A DNA stretch of 64,000 nucleotides from Robiginitomaculum sp. (GTDB lineage Bacteria > Pseudomonadota > Alphaproteobacteria > Caulobacterales > Maricaulaceae). A program made the position numbers and the translations under genes. Of this stretch, positions 1-8,164 are shown piece by piece (within the stretch, counting starts at the first letter, position 1; every line of letters begins with the position of its first letter). The notes under the pieces are model-generated. The model was not told the DNA's origin. It searched no databases and worked only from the letters and a program-made list of their open reading frames with translations. The DNA is taken from positions 43,089 to 107,088 of the forward strand of contig JAJFFT010000007.1 of NCBI GenBank assembly GCA_021776525.1, in the 5' to 3' direction.

Positions 1-792
1 TCGCCGCAACATTTTTGCTGGTCTTTTGATGGCGGCGTGGCCCGCATCACCCTAAACCGTCCGGAACGCAAAAATCCGCTGACGTTCGAATCCTATGCTG
101 AATTGCGCGACACATTTCGGGCGCTGGTTTATGACAAAAAAGTCAAGACAATCGTGTTTGGCAGTCACGGGGGTAATTTTTGCTCTGGCGGCGATGTGCA
201 CGAGATCATCGCGCCCTTAACCAAAATGGATATGACCGAATTGCTGGATTTTACCCGCATGACCGGTGATCTGGTCAAATCCATGCGCGGCTGTCCACAA
301 CCGATCATTGCCGCCGTTGACGGGATCAGTGTTGGGGCCGGGGCGATTATTTCCATGGCGTCTGATCTGCGGCTGGCTACACAATCGGCTAAAACCGCAT
401 TTTTGTTTAACCGTGTTGGTCTGGCCGGATGCGATATGGGGGCGTGCGCCATGCTGCCGCGTATTATCGGCCAGGGGCGCGCCACCGAGCTATTGATGAC
501 CGGGCGCAGCTTTGGGGCCGAGGAAGGTCTCAATTGGGGGTTTTTCAATGCCATTCACGAGGCCGAAACACTGGATGATGCAGCCATGACGTTGGCCCGA
601 CGACTGGCGGCGGGGCCAAGCTTTGCCAATGGAATCACTAAAAACCAGCTCAACATGGAATGGGATATGAGCCTTGATACAGCCATTGAGGCCGAGGCGC
701 AGGCGCAGGCCATTTGCATGCAGACCCGCGATTTTGAACGCGCCTATCATGCCTTTGTGGCCAAGGAAAAGCCTGTGTTTGAGGGTGATTGA
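1..792 (+). CDS. Enoyl-CoA hydratase/isomerase (crotonase) family protein, 5' end cut by window
   Basis: The reading frame is open from base 1 and reads through the GTG at 37 with typical crotonase N-terminal sequence ([18 protein letters not shown]), so the true start lies outside the window. Crotonase landmarks follow: the FCSGGDV oxyanion region and the [19 protein letters not shown] segment. By eye, the first catalytic Glu of classical hydratases is not obvious ([13 protein letters not shown] lies where it would be), while the second appears kept in [10 protein letters not shown]. The stop shares one base with the next ATG (TGATG). Its place in an anthraniloyl-CoA-type operon suggests it hydrates or opens an alicyclic CoA thioester; the exact substrate is inferred. 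Confidence 0.85.
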   Translation, partial: SPQHFCWSFDGGVARITLNRPERKNPLTFESYAELRDTFRALVYDKKVKTIVFGSHGGNFCSGGDVHEIIAPLTKMDMTELLDFTRMTGDLVKSMRGCPQPIIAAVDGISVGAGAIISMASDLRLATQSAKTAFLFNRVGLAGCDMGACAMLPRIIGQGRATELLMTGRSFGAEEGLNWGFFNAIHEAETLDDAAMTLARRLAAGPSFANGITKNQLNMEWDMSLDTAIEAEAQAQAICMQTRDFERAYHAFVAKEKPVFEGD

Positions 793-1952
793 TGTCTGAT
801 CAAAGCTTTCTCGACTGGCCGTTTTTTGAACCGCACCATGTGCTGCTGGCCAATGAGCTGGACGCCTGGGCGAGCCGCGAGCTGCCGGCTATTGTTGATA
901 GACAAGGCGCCCATGACGATGTCGACCAGACGTGCCGCGACCTGGTTGCGGCTTTGGGGGGCGCAGGCTGGTTGCGCTATTGCGTGCCGGCGGCGTATGG
1001 CGGAGTGCATGACAGTCTGGACGTGCGTTCCTTGTGCATAATCCGCGAGACGTTGGCGCGCTATTCGGGCCTGGCCGATTTTGCCTTTGCCATGCAGGGT
1101 CTTGGCTCTGGCGCGATCAGCATGTTTGGTAATGAAGCCCAAAAAGCGGCCTATCTGCCAGCCGTAGCCGCGGGCAAGAAAATCGCCGCCTTTGCACTGA
1201 CTGAACCGGATGCCGGATCCGATGCCGCCGCGATGACCACACATTTAACCCTGGCCGATGGCCATTATATCGCCAACGGGCAAAAGACGTTTATTTCCAA
1301 TGGTGGCATTGCCGACTTCTACACCCTGTTTGCCCGCACTGATGTGGGGGTCAGCGCGATTATTGTCGATGCTGATACACCGGGGCTTGAGATTGCTAAA
1401 CGCATTGAGGTCATTGCCCCGCACCCGCTGGCACAACTCAACTTCACTGATTGCGCGATCCCTGCCGGAAATCTTCTGGATGAAGAAGGGCGCGGCTTTA
1501 AGGTGGCACTTTCGACACTGGATGTATTTCGCACCACGGTTGGCGCCGCGGCACTTGGCTTTTCACGCCGGGCACTGGACGAAGCACTGTCTTATGCCCG
1601 CCAGCGGGAAATGTTCGGGGCGACGCTGGTCGATCTTCCTATTGCGCAAAGCATGCTGGCTGAAATGGCGCTGGATGTGGATGCGTCGGCCCTGCTGATT
1701 TATCGTTCGGCCTGGACCAAGGATGTACAGGGTCAGCGGGTCACCCGCGAAGCGGCGATGGCCAAACTTTATGCCACTGATCAGGCCCAGAGCGTGATCG
1801 ACAAGGCAGTGCAATTGCTGGGCGGTCTGGGCGTCACCAAAGGTCAAAAGGTCGAAGAGCTGTACCGCGAAGTTCGGGCCTTGCGCATCTATGAAGGGGC
1901 CTCTGAGGTTCAAAAAATAGTCATCGCCCGCCAGTTGATGCAAGGACATTAG
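792..1952 (+). CDS. Acyl-CoA dehydrogenase family protein
   Basis: A 386-residue flavoprotein of normal family length. It has the acyl-CoA dehydrogenase signature [15 protein letters not shown], the [10 protein letters not shown] segment that follows it, and the C-terminal [11 protein letters not shown] motif carrying the usual catalytic or FAD-proximal Glu. I chose the ATG at 792, which overlaps the crotonase stop, over a TTG one codon earlier. It should oxidise the C2-C3 bond of a CoA thioester with FAD. Next to crotonase, thioesterase and the anthraniloyl-CoA monooxygenase, it probably acts on a non-aromatic cyclic or ring-opened intermediate rather than fatty acids. That assignment is inference from neighbourhood. 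Confidence 0.88.
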   Translation: MSDQSFLDWPFFEPHHVLLANELDAWASRELPAIVDRQGAHDDVDQTCRDLVAALGGAGWLRYCVPAAYGGVHDSLDVRSLCIIRETLARYSGLADFAFAMQGLGSGAISMFGNEAQKAAYLPAVAAGKKIAAFALTEPDAGSDAAAMTTHLTLADGHYIANGQKTFISNGGIADFYTLFARTDVGVSAIIVDADTPGLEIAKRIEVIAPHPLAQLNFTDCAIPAGNLLDEEGRGFKVALSTLDVFRTTVGAAALGFSRRALDEALSYARQREMFGATLVDLPIAQSMLAEMALDVDASALLIYRSAWTKDVQGQRVTREAAMAKLYATDQAQSVIDKAVQLLGGLGVTKGQKVEELYREVRALRIYEGASEVQKIVIARQLMQGH

Positions 1953-1958
1953 GGCGGC

Positions 1959-2384
1959 ATGGCAGCTTTTGAAAAACTGAAAAAAATACGCTTTGGTCAT
2001 ACGGATCCGGCGGGGATCATGTTTTACCCGCGCTATTTCGAATTGTTGAACGAAGTTGTCGAAGACTGGTTTGATGAGGCGTTGGGGATGAGCTTTGGAA
2101 CATTATTGGATGATCATGAGGTTGGTGCGCCGCTGGGCGACGTGCACACCCGCTTTATGGCGCCGTGCCGTCTTGGTGATCGCCTGAAATTCACCCTTGG
2201 GGTGACCGAGGTGCGCCGTTCAACAGCCAAATTAGTCGTGACTGTCAGCGGGGACGAGGGGGTACGCATTCGATCAAAACTGGTGCTGGTGTGTGCGAAA
2301 AAAGATATGTCTGGCGCGGGTGGCTGGCCACGATCCGTTGAAGATCGTATGAAGGCGTATCTGGATGAAGGGAAGCCTCGGTGA
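1959..2384 (+). CDS. Acyl-CoA thioesterase, 4-hydroxybenzoyl-CoA thioesterase (hot-dog) family
   Basis: A 141-residue single hot-dog domain. The N-terminal FGHTDPAGIMFYPRYF segment carries the Asp typical of YbgC/4-hydroxybenzoyl-CoA thioesterases. The gene follows the dehydrogenase by 6 bases and its stop overlaps the next start, so it belongs to the same transcript. In CoA-dependent aromatic pathways such enzymes release CoA from dead-end thioesters or hydrolyse a pathway intermediate; which one applies here cannot be read from sequence. A general YbgC-like role is the alternative, but the operon position argues for the pathway. Confidence 0.8.
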   Translation: MAAFEKLKKIRFGHTDPAGIMFYPRYFELLNEVVEDWFDEALGMSFGTLLDDHEVGAPLGDVHTRFMAPCRLGDRLKFTLGVTEVRRSTAKLVVTVSGDEGVRIRSKLVLVCAKKDMSGAGGWPRSVEDRMKAYLDEGKPR

Positions 2385-2776
2385 AACGCACATTACAACC
2401 AACTGGATGGAAGCGCCCCAAAGGCTATGCCAACGGTATTGAGGCCCAGGGTCGCTTGGTCCTGACCGCCGGTGTTATTGGCTGGAACTCCAATGAGGAA
2501 TTTGAAAGCGATGATCTGGTCGATCAGATTCGCCTAACTCTGGAGAATACAATTTCCATCCTGGCCGAAGCCGGGGCAGCGCCTGACCACATTGTGCGCA
2601 TGACCTGGTATATCACTGACCGCGACGACTATCTGGCGCGACAAAAGGAAGTCGGTGCGGTTTGGAAAGAAGTGATCGGCACGCATTATCCCTGCATGGC
2701 ATGTGTGCAGGTGCTGTCGCTGATGGAACAACGCGCCAAAATCGAGATTGAAACCACCGCCGTGGTGCCACACTGA
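2381..2776 (+). CDS. RidA/YjgF family protein (enamine/imine deaminase-like)
   Basis: A 131-residue RidA-fold protein. It contains GRLVLTAGVIGWN near residues 25-37, LENTISILAEAGAAPDHIVRMTWYITD in the middle, and a C-terminal IEIETTAVVP typical of the family. The start is a GTG that overlaps the thioesterase stop by four bases (GTGA), implying translational coupling. RidA proteins hydrolyse enamines and imines to ketones and ammonia. The product of 2-aminobenzoyl-CoA monooxygenase/reductase is a cyclic enamine, so a deaminating role here is attractive, though inferred. The residue that binds the carboxylate in canonical RidA was not verified. Confidence 0.82.
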   Translation: MKRTLQPTGWKRPKGYANGIEAQGRLVLTAGVIGWNSNEEFESDDLVDQIRLTLENTISILAEAGAAPDHIVRMTWYITDRDDYLARQKEVGAVWKEVIGTHYPCMACVQVLSLMEQRAKIEIETTAVVPH

Positions 2777-2778
2777 TT

Positions 2779-3228
2779 TTATGGTGATGGGGCCTTTGAC
2801 AAGGCCCGTTGTATAGCGTGCAGATTATCCACCATTTTGCCTTGTTGTTTAATTGGAATGTCGCCCAATATCTCGGCGATCCAACACGCATGGTCATGGG
2901 CCATGCGTTCAAATAGTTTAAGCCCTGTCGGGGTCATGATGATCATGGTGCTGCGCCGGTCATGGGGGGCGGGGCGGCGTTCCAACATGCCCTCGTTTTG
3001 CATCCTGTCCAACAGGCGGGTGATATTGCCCGACGAGGCAATCAAGGCAGCCGATAAGGCCCCGACACTCAGCGTATAATCATCAGCCCGTGCCAATTGC
3101 GAAAGCACATCAAAACGCACCAGAGATTGGCCATAATCGGCCCGAAAACGGGTGTTGATTCGGGTGTGTAAATCAGCCGAGGTCTTGGCCAGTTGCAGCC
3201 AGAGTTTCAGCGCTGTCTTATCCGTCAT
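2779..3228 (-). CDS. MarR-family transcriptional regulator
   Basis: A 149-residue MarR-type winged-helix protein. The recognition region SSGNITRLLDRMQNEGMLER is followed by the wing motif DRRSTMIIMTPTG. It lies tail to tail with the RidA gene (2-base gap) and head to head with the monooxygenase gene at 3306. The 77-base divergent region contains a TTTAC-AC-GTAAA inverted repeat that could be its operator. MarR regulators of aromatic catabolic clusters usually repress until an aromatic acid or its CoA thioester binds, so anthranilate or anthraniloyl-CoA would be the expected ligand. The ligand is inference. Confidence 0.88.
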   Translation of the reverse strand: MTDKTALKLWLQLAKTSADLHTRINTRFRADYGQSLVRFDVLSQLARADDYTLSVGALSAALIASSGNITRLLDRMQNEGMLERRPAPHDRRSTMIIMTPTGLKLFERMAHDHACWIAEILGDIPIKQQGKMVDNLHAIQRALSKAPSP

Positions 3229-3249
3229 GGCGAAGGTCCAAAATAATAG

Positions 3250-3261
3250 TTTACACGTAAA
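3250..3261. promoter_or_regulatory. Inverted repeat in the MarR/monooxygenase divergent promoter
   Basis: TTTACACGTAAA has perfect 5-base arms around a 2-base centre. It sits 21 bases upstream of the MarR start codon and 44 bases upstream of the monooxygenase start. The location suits a MarR operator controlling both genes, but the arms are short and no binding data exist. Confidence 0.4.
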
Positions 3262-3305
3262 TATCTTATAGCTAAAGTAAATGCAATGACAAACGGGAGG
3301 CGACT

Positions 3306-5651
3306 ATGAAAATCACGGTAATTGGCGGCGGGCCAGGCGGTTTATATTTTGCGCTTCTCACCAAAAAGGCACGGCCTGATTTTGACATAGAAGTCTATGA
3401 GCAGAACCAATGCGATGACACATTTGGTTTTGGCGTGGTGTTTTCCGATGAAACACTGGACGAGTTTTTGAGCGCAGATCCCGGCTCGTACGAGATGATC
3501 CGCGACAGTTTCGCCCATTGGAGCGACATCGTTATTGAACATAAGGGTGAGCGCACCATTGTTGGCGGGAATGGATTTGCCGGGTGTTCGCGCCTGACCC
3601 TGTTACAGGTTCTGCAACGGCGTTGCGAGGCCGTGGGTGTGCCGATCCATTATGGGGCGCGTATTGATCCGGATGAGCTGGCAACGCAGTTCCCTGATTC
3701 GGATATCATTGTTGCTGCTGATGGCATTAACAGCGCCATTCGGGACAAACATAAAAATGAGTTTGGCATGCATACGCAATTGCGGCCCAACCATTTTGTC
3801 TGGCTCGGCTCTGCCCGGCCTTTGGATGCCTTTACATTTTTCTTTAAGAAGACCGAGCACGGGCATTTTTGCGCTCATACCTATCAGTATGAAGACGGGC
3901 ATTCGACCTGGGTGGTGGAAACCACCGATGCGTGTTGGCAGGCCAGCGGCTTTGCCGACATGAATGAAGATGAATGTGCCCGTTATCTGGAAGGCGTCTT
4001 TAAGGACGAGCTGGACGGCCACGATTTTATCACCAACCGGTCCTTGTGGCGTAATTTCCCGGTGATCACCTGTGATCGTTGGGATGCGGGTAATATCGTG
4101 CTGTTGGGCGATAACAAAGCCACCGCGCACTGGTCAATTGGTTCAGGAACCAAGCTGGCCATGGAATGCGCCATAGGCCTGAGCGATGCCGTTCTGGATA
4201 ATGCGGGGCATGTCCCGGCGATTTTTGAACAATACGAAAAAAACCGGCGTACGCCGGTGGAGATTACCCAGCACAATGCCGGCGTGTCCTTGCGATGGTT
4301 TGAAAATATGCCGCAACATTGGGATAAATCCCGTTATGCCTTTGCGTTTTCTCTGATGAGCCGCGCCAAATCGATCACCTGGGATAATCTGGGTTTACGC
4401 GATGCAGATTTTCTGCGGGCCGCAGAAGATGAATATTATGAACGTTATCAGCAAGACACTGGCCGCGATGTTTCTGTGAGCCGCCCGACGCCGATGTTTA
4501 CGCCCTTTACCCTGCGCGGTCTTACATTGCCTAACCGAGTGGCCGTGGCCCCAATGGCGCAATACAGCGCCGTTGACGGGTGTCCGACGGATTGGCATTT
4601 CAGCCATTATACGGCGCGTGCCCTGGGCGGTGCCGGATTGATCTTTGCAGAAATGACTTGCCCCAGCGCCGATGCGCGGATCACTGATGGCTGTACGGGC
4701 CTGTGGAATGATGAACAGGAAAGCGCCTGGGCAAGGATAAATGACTTCATCCATCAAAACACCACATCAAAGATTGCCCTGCAAATCGGTCATGCGGGGC
4801 GCAAAGGCTCAACCCAGCGTGGCTGGGAAAAGGCGGACCACCCCAAAGATGCTGATAATTGGCCGTTGGTTTCAGCTTCGCCAATTCCGTATCTGGACGG
4901 CATGTCAGCCACTCCTGTCGCGCTACAGCGCGGTGATATGTTTGACATACGTGATGCATTTGTGGCTAGTGCGCGGCGCGCCGATGCCGCCGGTTTCGAT
5001 ATACTGGAATTGCATTGCGCCCATGGTTATTTGCTGGCCAGCTTCCTGTCGCCGCTGACCAATACACGCGATGACGCATACGGTGGCTCGGTGCAAAACC
5101 GCGTGCGTTTTCCGCTCGAAGTGTTCACTGCCATGCGTGCCGTTTGGCCCAAGGACAAACCCATGTCGGTGCGCCTGTCATCATCAGACTGGGCCGAGGG
5201 CGGGCTTGATCTTACTGATCTGAAAACTATTGCCAAGGCCTTCAAGGACGCCGGGGTGGATATCATCCACGCCTCATCGGGCCAGACTGTGCCGTGGCAA
5301 AAGCCGGTTTATGGGCGCATGTGGCAAACGCCGTTTGCAGAATTTATCCGTCATGAAGTAGATGTGCCAACCATTGCGGTGGGCGATATAACCTTGCCTG
5401 AACAGATCAATACGATCATCGCCGATGGCCGCGCGGATTTATGCGCACTGGCGCGCCCACATCTGAACAATCCCAACCTCACCCGCCAGGCCGCCGGGCA
5501 TTATGGCGTGCGCGACCAAAACTGGCCGCCGCAATATGAAACCGGCGAATATCAGCTTTATCGCGAAGCCGAAAAAACCAATGAAAAGGCGCGTGATCTG
5601 GCGATCAAAGCGCGCCCCAATCGCCGTCATTATCAACGGGCAGTGAAGTAG
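3306..5651 (+). CDS. 2-aminobenzoyl-CoA (anthraniloyl-CoA) monooxygenase/reductase-like fusion flavoprotein
   Basis: A 781-residue two-domain flavoenzyme. Residues 1 to about 385 form an FAD aromatic monooxygenase: GGGPGGLYF dinucleotide motif at the N-terminus, a DIIVAADGINSAIR segment, and GNIVLLGDNKATAHWSIGSG as the second FAD motif. From about residue 395 an Old Yellow Enzyme domain follows (LPNRVAVAPMAQYS, IGHAGRKGS, HCAHGYLLASFLSP, NTRDDAYGGS). This fusion matches Azoarcus 2-aminobenzoyl-CoA monooxygenase/reductase, which hydroxylates and then reduces the ring of anthraniloyl-CoA; databases often call relatives salicylyl-CoA 5-hydroxylase/oxidoreductase. A strong GGGAGG ribosome site precedes the ATG. 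Kynureninase in the same region supports anthranilate as precursor. Confidence 0.87.
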   Translation: MKITVIGGGPGGLYFALLTKKARPDFDIEVYEQNQCDDTFGFGVVFSDETLDEFLSADPGSYEMIRDSFAHWSDIVIEHKGERTIVGGNGFAGCSRLTLLQVLQRRCEAVGVPIHYGARIDPDELATQFPDSDIIVAADGINSAIRDKHKNEFGMHTQLRPNHFVWLGSARPLDAFTFFFKKTEHGHFCAHTYQYEDGHSTWVVETTDACWQASGFADMNEDECARYLEGVFKDELDGHDFITNRSLWRNFPVITCDRWDAGNIVLLGDNKATAHWSIGSGTKLAMECAIGLSDAVLDNAGHVPAIFEQYEKNRRTPVEITQHNAGVSLRWFENMPQHWDKSRYAFAFSLMSRAKSITWDNLGLRDADFLRAAEDEYYERYQQDTGRDVSVSRPTPMFTPFTLRGLTLPNRVAVAPMAQYSAVDGCPTDWHFSHYTARALGGAGLIFAEMTCPSADARITDGCTGLWNDEQESAWARINDFIHQNTTSKIALQIGHAGRKGSTQRGWEKADHPKDADNWPLVSASPIPYLDGMSATPVALQRGDMFDIRDAFVASARRADAAGFDILELHCAHGYLLASFLSPLTNTRDDAYGGSVQNRVRFPLEVFTAMRAVWPKDKPMSVRLSSSDWAEGGLDLTDLKTIAKAFKDAGVDIIHASSGQTVPWQKPVYGRMWQTPFAEFIRHEVDVPTIAVGDITLPEQINTIIADGRADLCALARPHLNNPNLTRQAAGHYGVRDQNWPPQYETGEYQLYREAEKTNEKARDLAIKARPNRRHYQRAVK

Positions 5652-5655
5652 GCGC

Positions 5656-6789
5656 TCAGGCTAACAGGGCTTTATTGTTGTCCAACGCAGCCAATACGGC
5701 GTTGATGTCGCTCATATCGTTATAAAAATGTGCTGAAACGCGCAAATTGCCATCCCGGCAAGAGGTGACAATTTTATCTGCCTCCAGAGCTGCGACCAGC
5801 GCATGGTCATCGCTGCTGCGTACCGCCACCATGGGGCCTTGGGCCGCATCATCCAGATCACAGGTTAGCGTGCCGCCAAGGCCAGTGACGCCGTCTTTTA
5901 GCGCCCGGTTCAGCCCTTGCACATGGGCGCGAATATTGTCCACACCGACGTTGAGAAGATAATCCAGCCCGGCTTTGGCTGCATAGAGCGCCGGGACGGA
6001 CGGCGTGCCTTGTTCGAACCGCCGTGCATTGGGGGCTGGCTCATTACCGTGGATTTTCATGGCATGAATATCGGCCTGCGCAAACCACCCGGTTTGCAGC
6101 GGGTACAGGTCTTTGATCAGGCTTTCGCGGACATATAAAAACCCGACGCCGGCGCTGGAGAGAAGGTATTTCAATGCGCCGCCAATGAGGAAATCCACAT
6201 CCAGTTCATGCACATCAAAGGGCACGCCCCCCAAACCCTGATAGCCATCAACCAGCATTAATGCGCCGGCATCATGGGCAATTTTGCAAATCGCCGCGAT
6301 GTCGTTCAGGGCACCGTGGCGATAACAAACGAGTGGTACAGCAACCACCAAGGTGTGCTCGTCCACCAGCGCGCGCAAATGATCCAGGTCCAGTTGGCCG
6401 CGTCTCGTTTCGCGCACGTGCTTTACCGTAGCGCCGCGCGAGGTTTGCGCATGCCAGTTTTGCGCCTCGGTGGGAAAGGCTTGTTCGGTGGTCACGACCC
6501 CCTTGCGGGCGCCGGAAAAATCAAGGGCGCTGATCAAACTGCTGAGTGAGGCCGACGCCGAAGTGGTGACCGCCACGTTATCAGCCTTGGCACCGACCAG
6601 CGTGGCAAAGCGGTCGCGCACATCATCGTGAATTTGGCACCAATACATCCAGTCGGTGCCTTTGGTGTGTCGACAATTCAGATATTCACTGTATGCCGCC
6701 TCGGCCTGATGGGATAAGGCACCATAGGAACAGGAGTTGATGTAATGGGTGTGTTCGAATATCGGAAAATCGCGGCGATAATTGTCCAT
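5656..6789 (-). CDS. Class V aminotransferase-fold PLP enzyme (kynureninase/cysteine desulfurase superfamily)
   Basis: A 377-residue fold-type I PLP enzyme. VDGYQGLGGVPFDV carries the Asp expected to contact the pyridine nitrogen (residue 181), and GGALKYLLSSAG carries the likely Schiff-base Lys at residue 207. The long open frame starts earlier, but MDNYRRDFPIFEH at 6789 is where homology-like sequence begins and sits 10 bases after the transporter stop. It is the last gene of a minus-strand operon with a CDGSH/bicupin protein and an NSS transporter. Substrate is unknown; kynureninase-like cleavage, transamination and epimerisation all occur in this superfamily. A genuine kynureninase lies at 15134-16372, so this is a separate activity or a paralogue. 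Confidence 0.8.
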   Translation of the reverse strand: MDNYRRDFPIFEHTHYINSCSYGALSHQAEAAYSEYLNCRHTKGTDWMYWCQIHDDVRDRFATLVGAKADNVAVTTSASASLSSLISALDFSGARKGVVTTEQAFPTEAQNWHAQTSRGATVKHVRETRRGQLDLDHLRALVDEHTLVVAVPLVCYRHGALNDIAAICKIAHDAGALMLVDGYQGLGGVPFDVHELDVDFLIGGALKYLLSSAGVGFLYVRESLIKDLYPLQTGWFAQADIHAMKIHGNEPAPNARRFEQGTPSVPALYAAKAGLDYLLNVGVDNIRAHVQGLNRALKDGVTGLGGTLTCDLDDAAQGPMVAVRSSDDHALVAALEADKIVTSCRDGNLRVSAHFYNDMSDINAVLAALDNNKALLA

Positions 6790-6799
6790 GCTGATGTGT

Positions 6800-8152
6800 T
6801 CACTTCCATACTGCGATGAGAATAATGGCCACCGGAATAACAAGGCGCAAGGTCCAGATCCAGATGCTTTCCAGGACAGGGGCAAGGCCCAGCTTGCCAC
6901 GGGTCAGATGAGCCACGACCCAGCCGGTAAAAAGCGCAATCAAAAATCCGTTAAAAGGCAAAAGCACACTGGCAATGGCAAAGTCCATGGCGTCAAATAC
7001 GGCTTTTCCTTCGAAACCCGGTACCGCGTTCAATGGGTGAATATCTTTCCAGATATTAAACGAGAGCAGTGCTGCAATACCCACGAACCAGGCCGCAATA
7101 CCAGCCACCAGAGTGCCGCGCGTACGCGTCATTTTGCGGCGCTCTTCCATCCATGAAACCACCGGTTCCAGCGTACCAATGCCTGTGGTGAAAGCGGCAA
7201 AAAATAAAAGGATAAAGAATACCGCGCCAACCACAACACCGCCCGGCATTTGCCCAAAGGCAGTGGGCAGGGTGACAAAAATCAGGCCCGGCCCGCCGGC
7301 GGGGTCCAGCCCTTGGGCAAACACCAGCGGGAATATCGCCAGTCCGGCCATGATCGCCACCGTCGTATCCACCAGCGCGATAATGGCTACGGAGCGGCCC
7401 AAGGATATGGTTGTGGGGACATAAGCCCCATAGGTGATCATAATGCCGACGCCAATGGCCAACGAGAAGAACGCCTGTCCAGCGGCTAAAATGATGGTCT
7501 TGCCGGTGACGGCAGACCAGTCCGGCGAGAATAAAAACTGCAAGGCTTGCGCCGCATCGCCGCGTGTTAGAGCATAAAACATCAACCCGGTCAGCATGAT
7601 AAAGAGCGCCGGCATCAGCAGGCGCGACAAGGCTTCAATGCCGCCCTGAACGCCGCGGATCAGGACCAGCATGACCCCGATCATAAACACGCTATGGGCC
7701 AGCAAAAGCCGCCATGGGCTGGCCAGCATGGCGTCAAAACGTGTTGCGGCGGTGGCTCCATCAATGCTGGCCACGCGACCGGCTAGCCCTTGTGTCGCAT
7801 AGTCTACTGTCCAGCCGCCAACCACGCTGTAATAGGCGATACCCACAAAGGGGATGAAAATACTCAAGGCTCCGATCAGGGTCCACGCCCGGTTAGCCCC
7901 GGTTTTGTTGACCAAGGCTTTTATGGCGTGGGTGGCGCTGCCGCCGCCGCTGCGCCCAAGTGCCAGTTCCGCCAGCATGATCGGCATGCCGATAACAAGA
8001 ACACAGGCAATATAAATCAGCACAAAGGCTCCGCCGCCGTTTTCACCAGCCAAAAACGAAAACCGCCATAAATTACCAAGGCCTACCGCTGCGCCTGTTG
8101 TGGCCAGAATAAAGCCGAGGTTTGAAGACCAGTGTTTTGAGTCCGCTGCCAT
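6800..8152 (-). CDS. Neurotransmitter:sodium symporter (NSS/SNF) family transporter, copy 1
   Basis: A 450-residue, 11-12 segment membrane protein. It opens with the NSS signature WSSNLGFILATTGAAVGLGN followed by WRFSFLAGENGGGAF, the unwound TM1/substrate and sodium site region of LeuT-like proteins. Further NSS landmarks include AAGQAFFSLAIGVG (TM6 region). An AAGGA ribosome site precedes the ATG. It lies 12 bases after the CDGSH/bicupin gene and 10 bases before the PLP gene, so the three are probably cotranscribed. Bacterial NSS proteins import amino acids, and tryptophan is a known substrate (TnaT). Uptake of tryptophan or kynurenine would fit this cluster but is inferred. Confidence 0.92.
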   Translation of the reverse strand: MAADSKHWSSNLGFILATTGAAVGLGNLWRFSFLAGENGGGAFVLIYIACVLVIGMPIMLAELALGRSGGGSATHAIKALVNKTGANRAWTLIGALSIFIPFVGIAYYSVVGGWTVDYATQGLAGRVASIDGATAATRFDAMLASPWRLLLAHSVFMIGVMLVLIRGVQGGIEALSRLLMPALFIMLTGLMFYALTRGDAAQALQFLFSPDWSAVTGKTIILAAGQAFFSLAIGVGIMITYGAYVPTTISLGRSVAIIALVDTTVAIMAGLAIFPLVFAQGLDPAGGPGLIFVTLPTAFGQMPGGVVVGAVFFILLFFAAFTTGIGTLEPVVSWMEERRKMTRTRGTLVAGIAAWFVGIAALLSFNIWKDIHPLNAVPGFEGKAVFDAMDFAIASVLLPFNGFLIALFTGWVVAHLTRGKLGLAPVLESIWIWTLRLVIPVAIILIAVWK

Positions 8153-8164
8153 AAAGACCGTCCT

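Noticed and set aside
165..554. 129-residue open frame on the minus strand inside the crotonase gene
   Set aside because: It lies fully under a gene with clear family motifs, has no ribosome site and reads like a codon-bias shadow.
3603..4130. 175-residue minus-strand frame inside the monooxygenase gene
   Set aside because: Antisense shadow of a highly conserved enzyme; no recognisable motif.
5656..6789. Naming this PLP enzyme a second kynureninase
   Set aside because: It shares the fold and Lys/Asp positions but lacks the GGPGAP-type segment seen in the true kynureninase, so only the superfamily is given.
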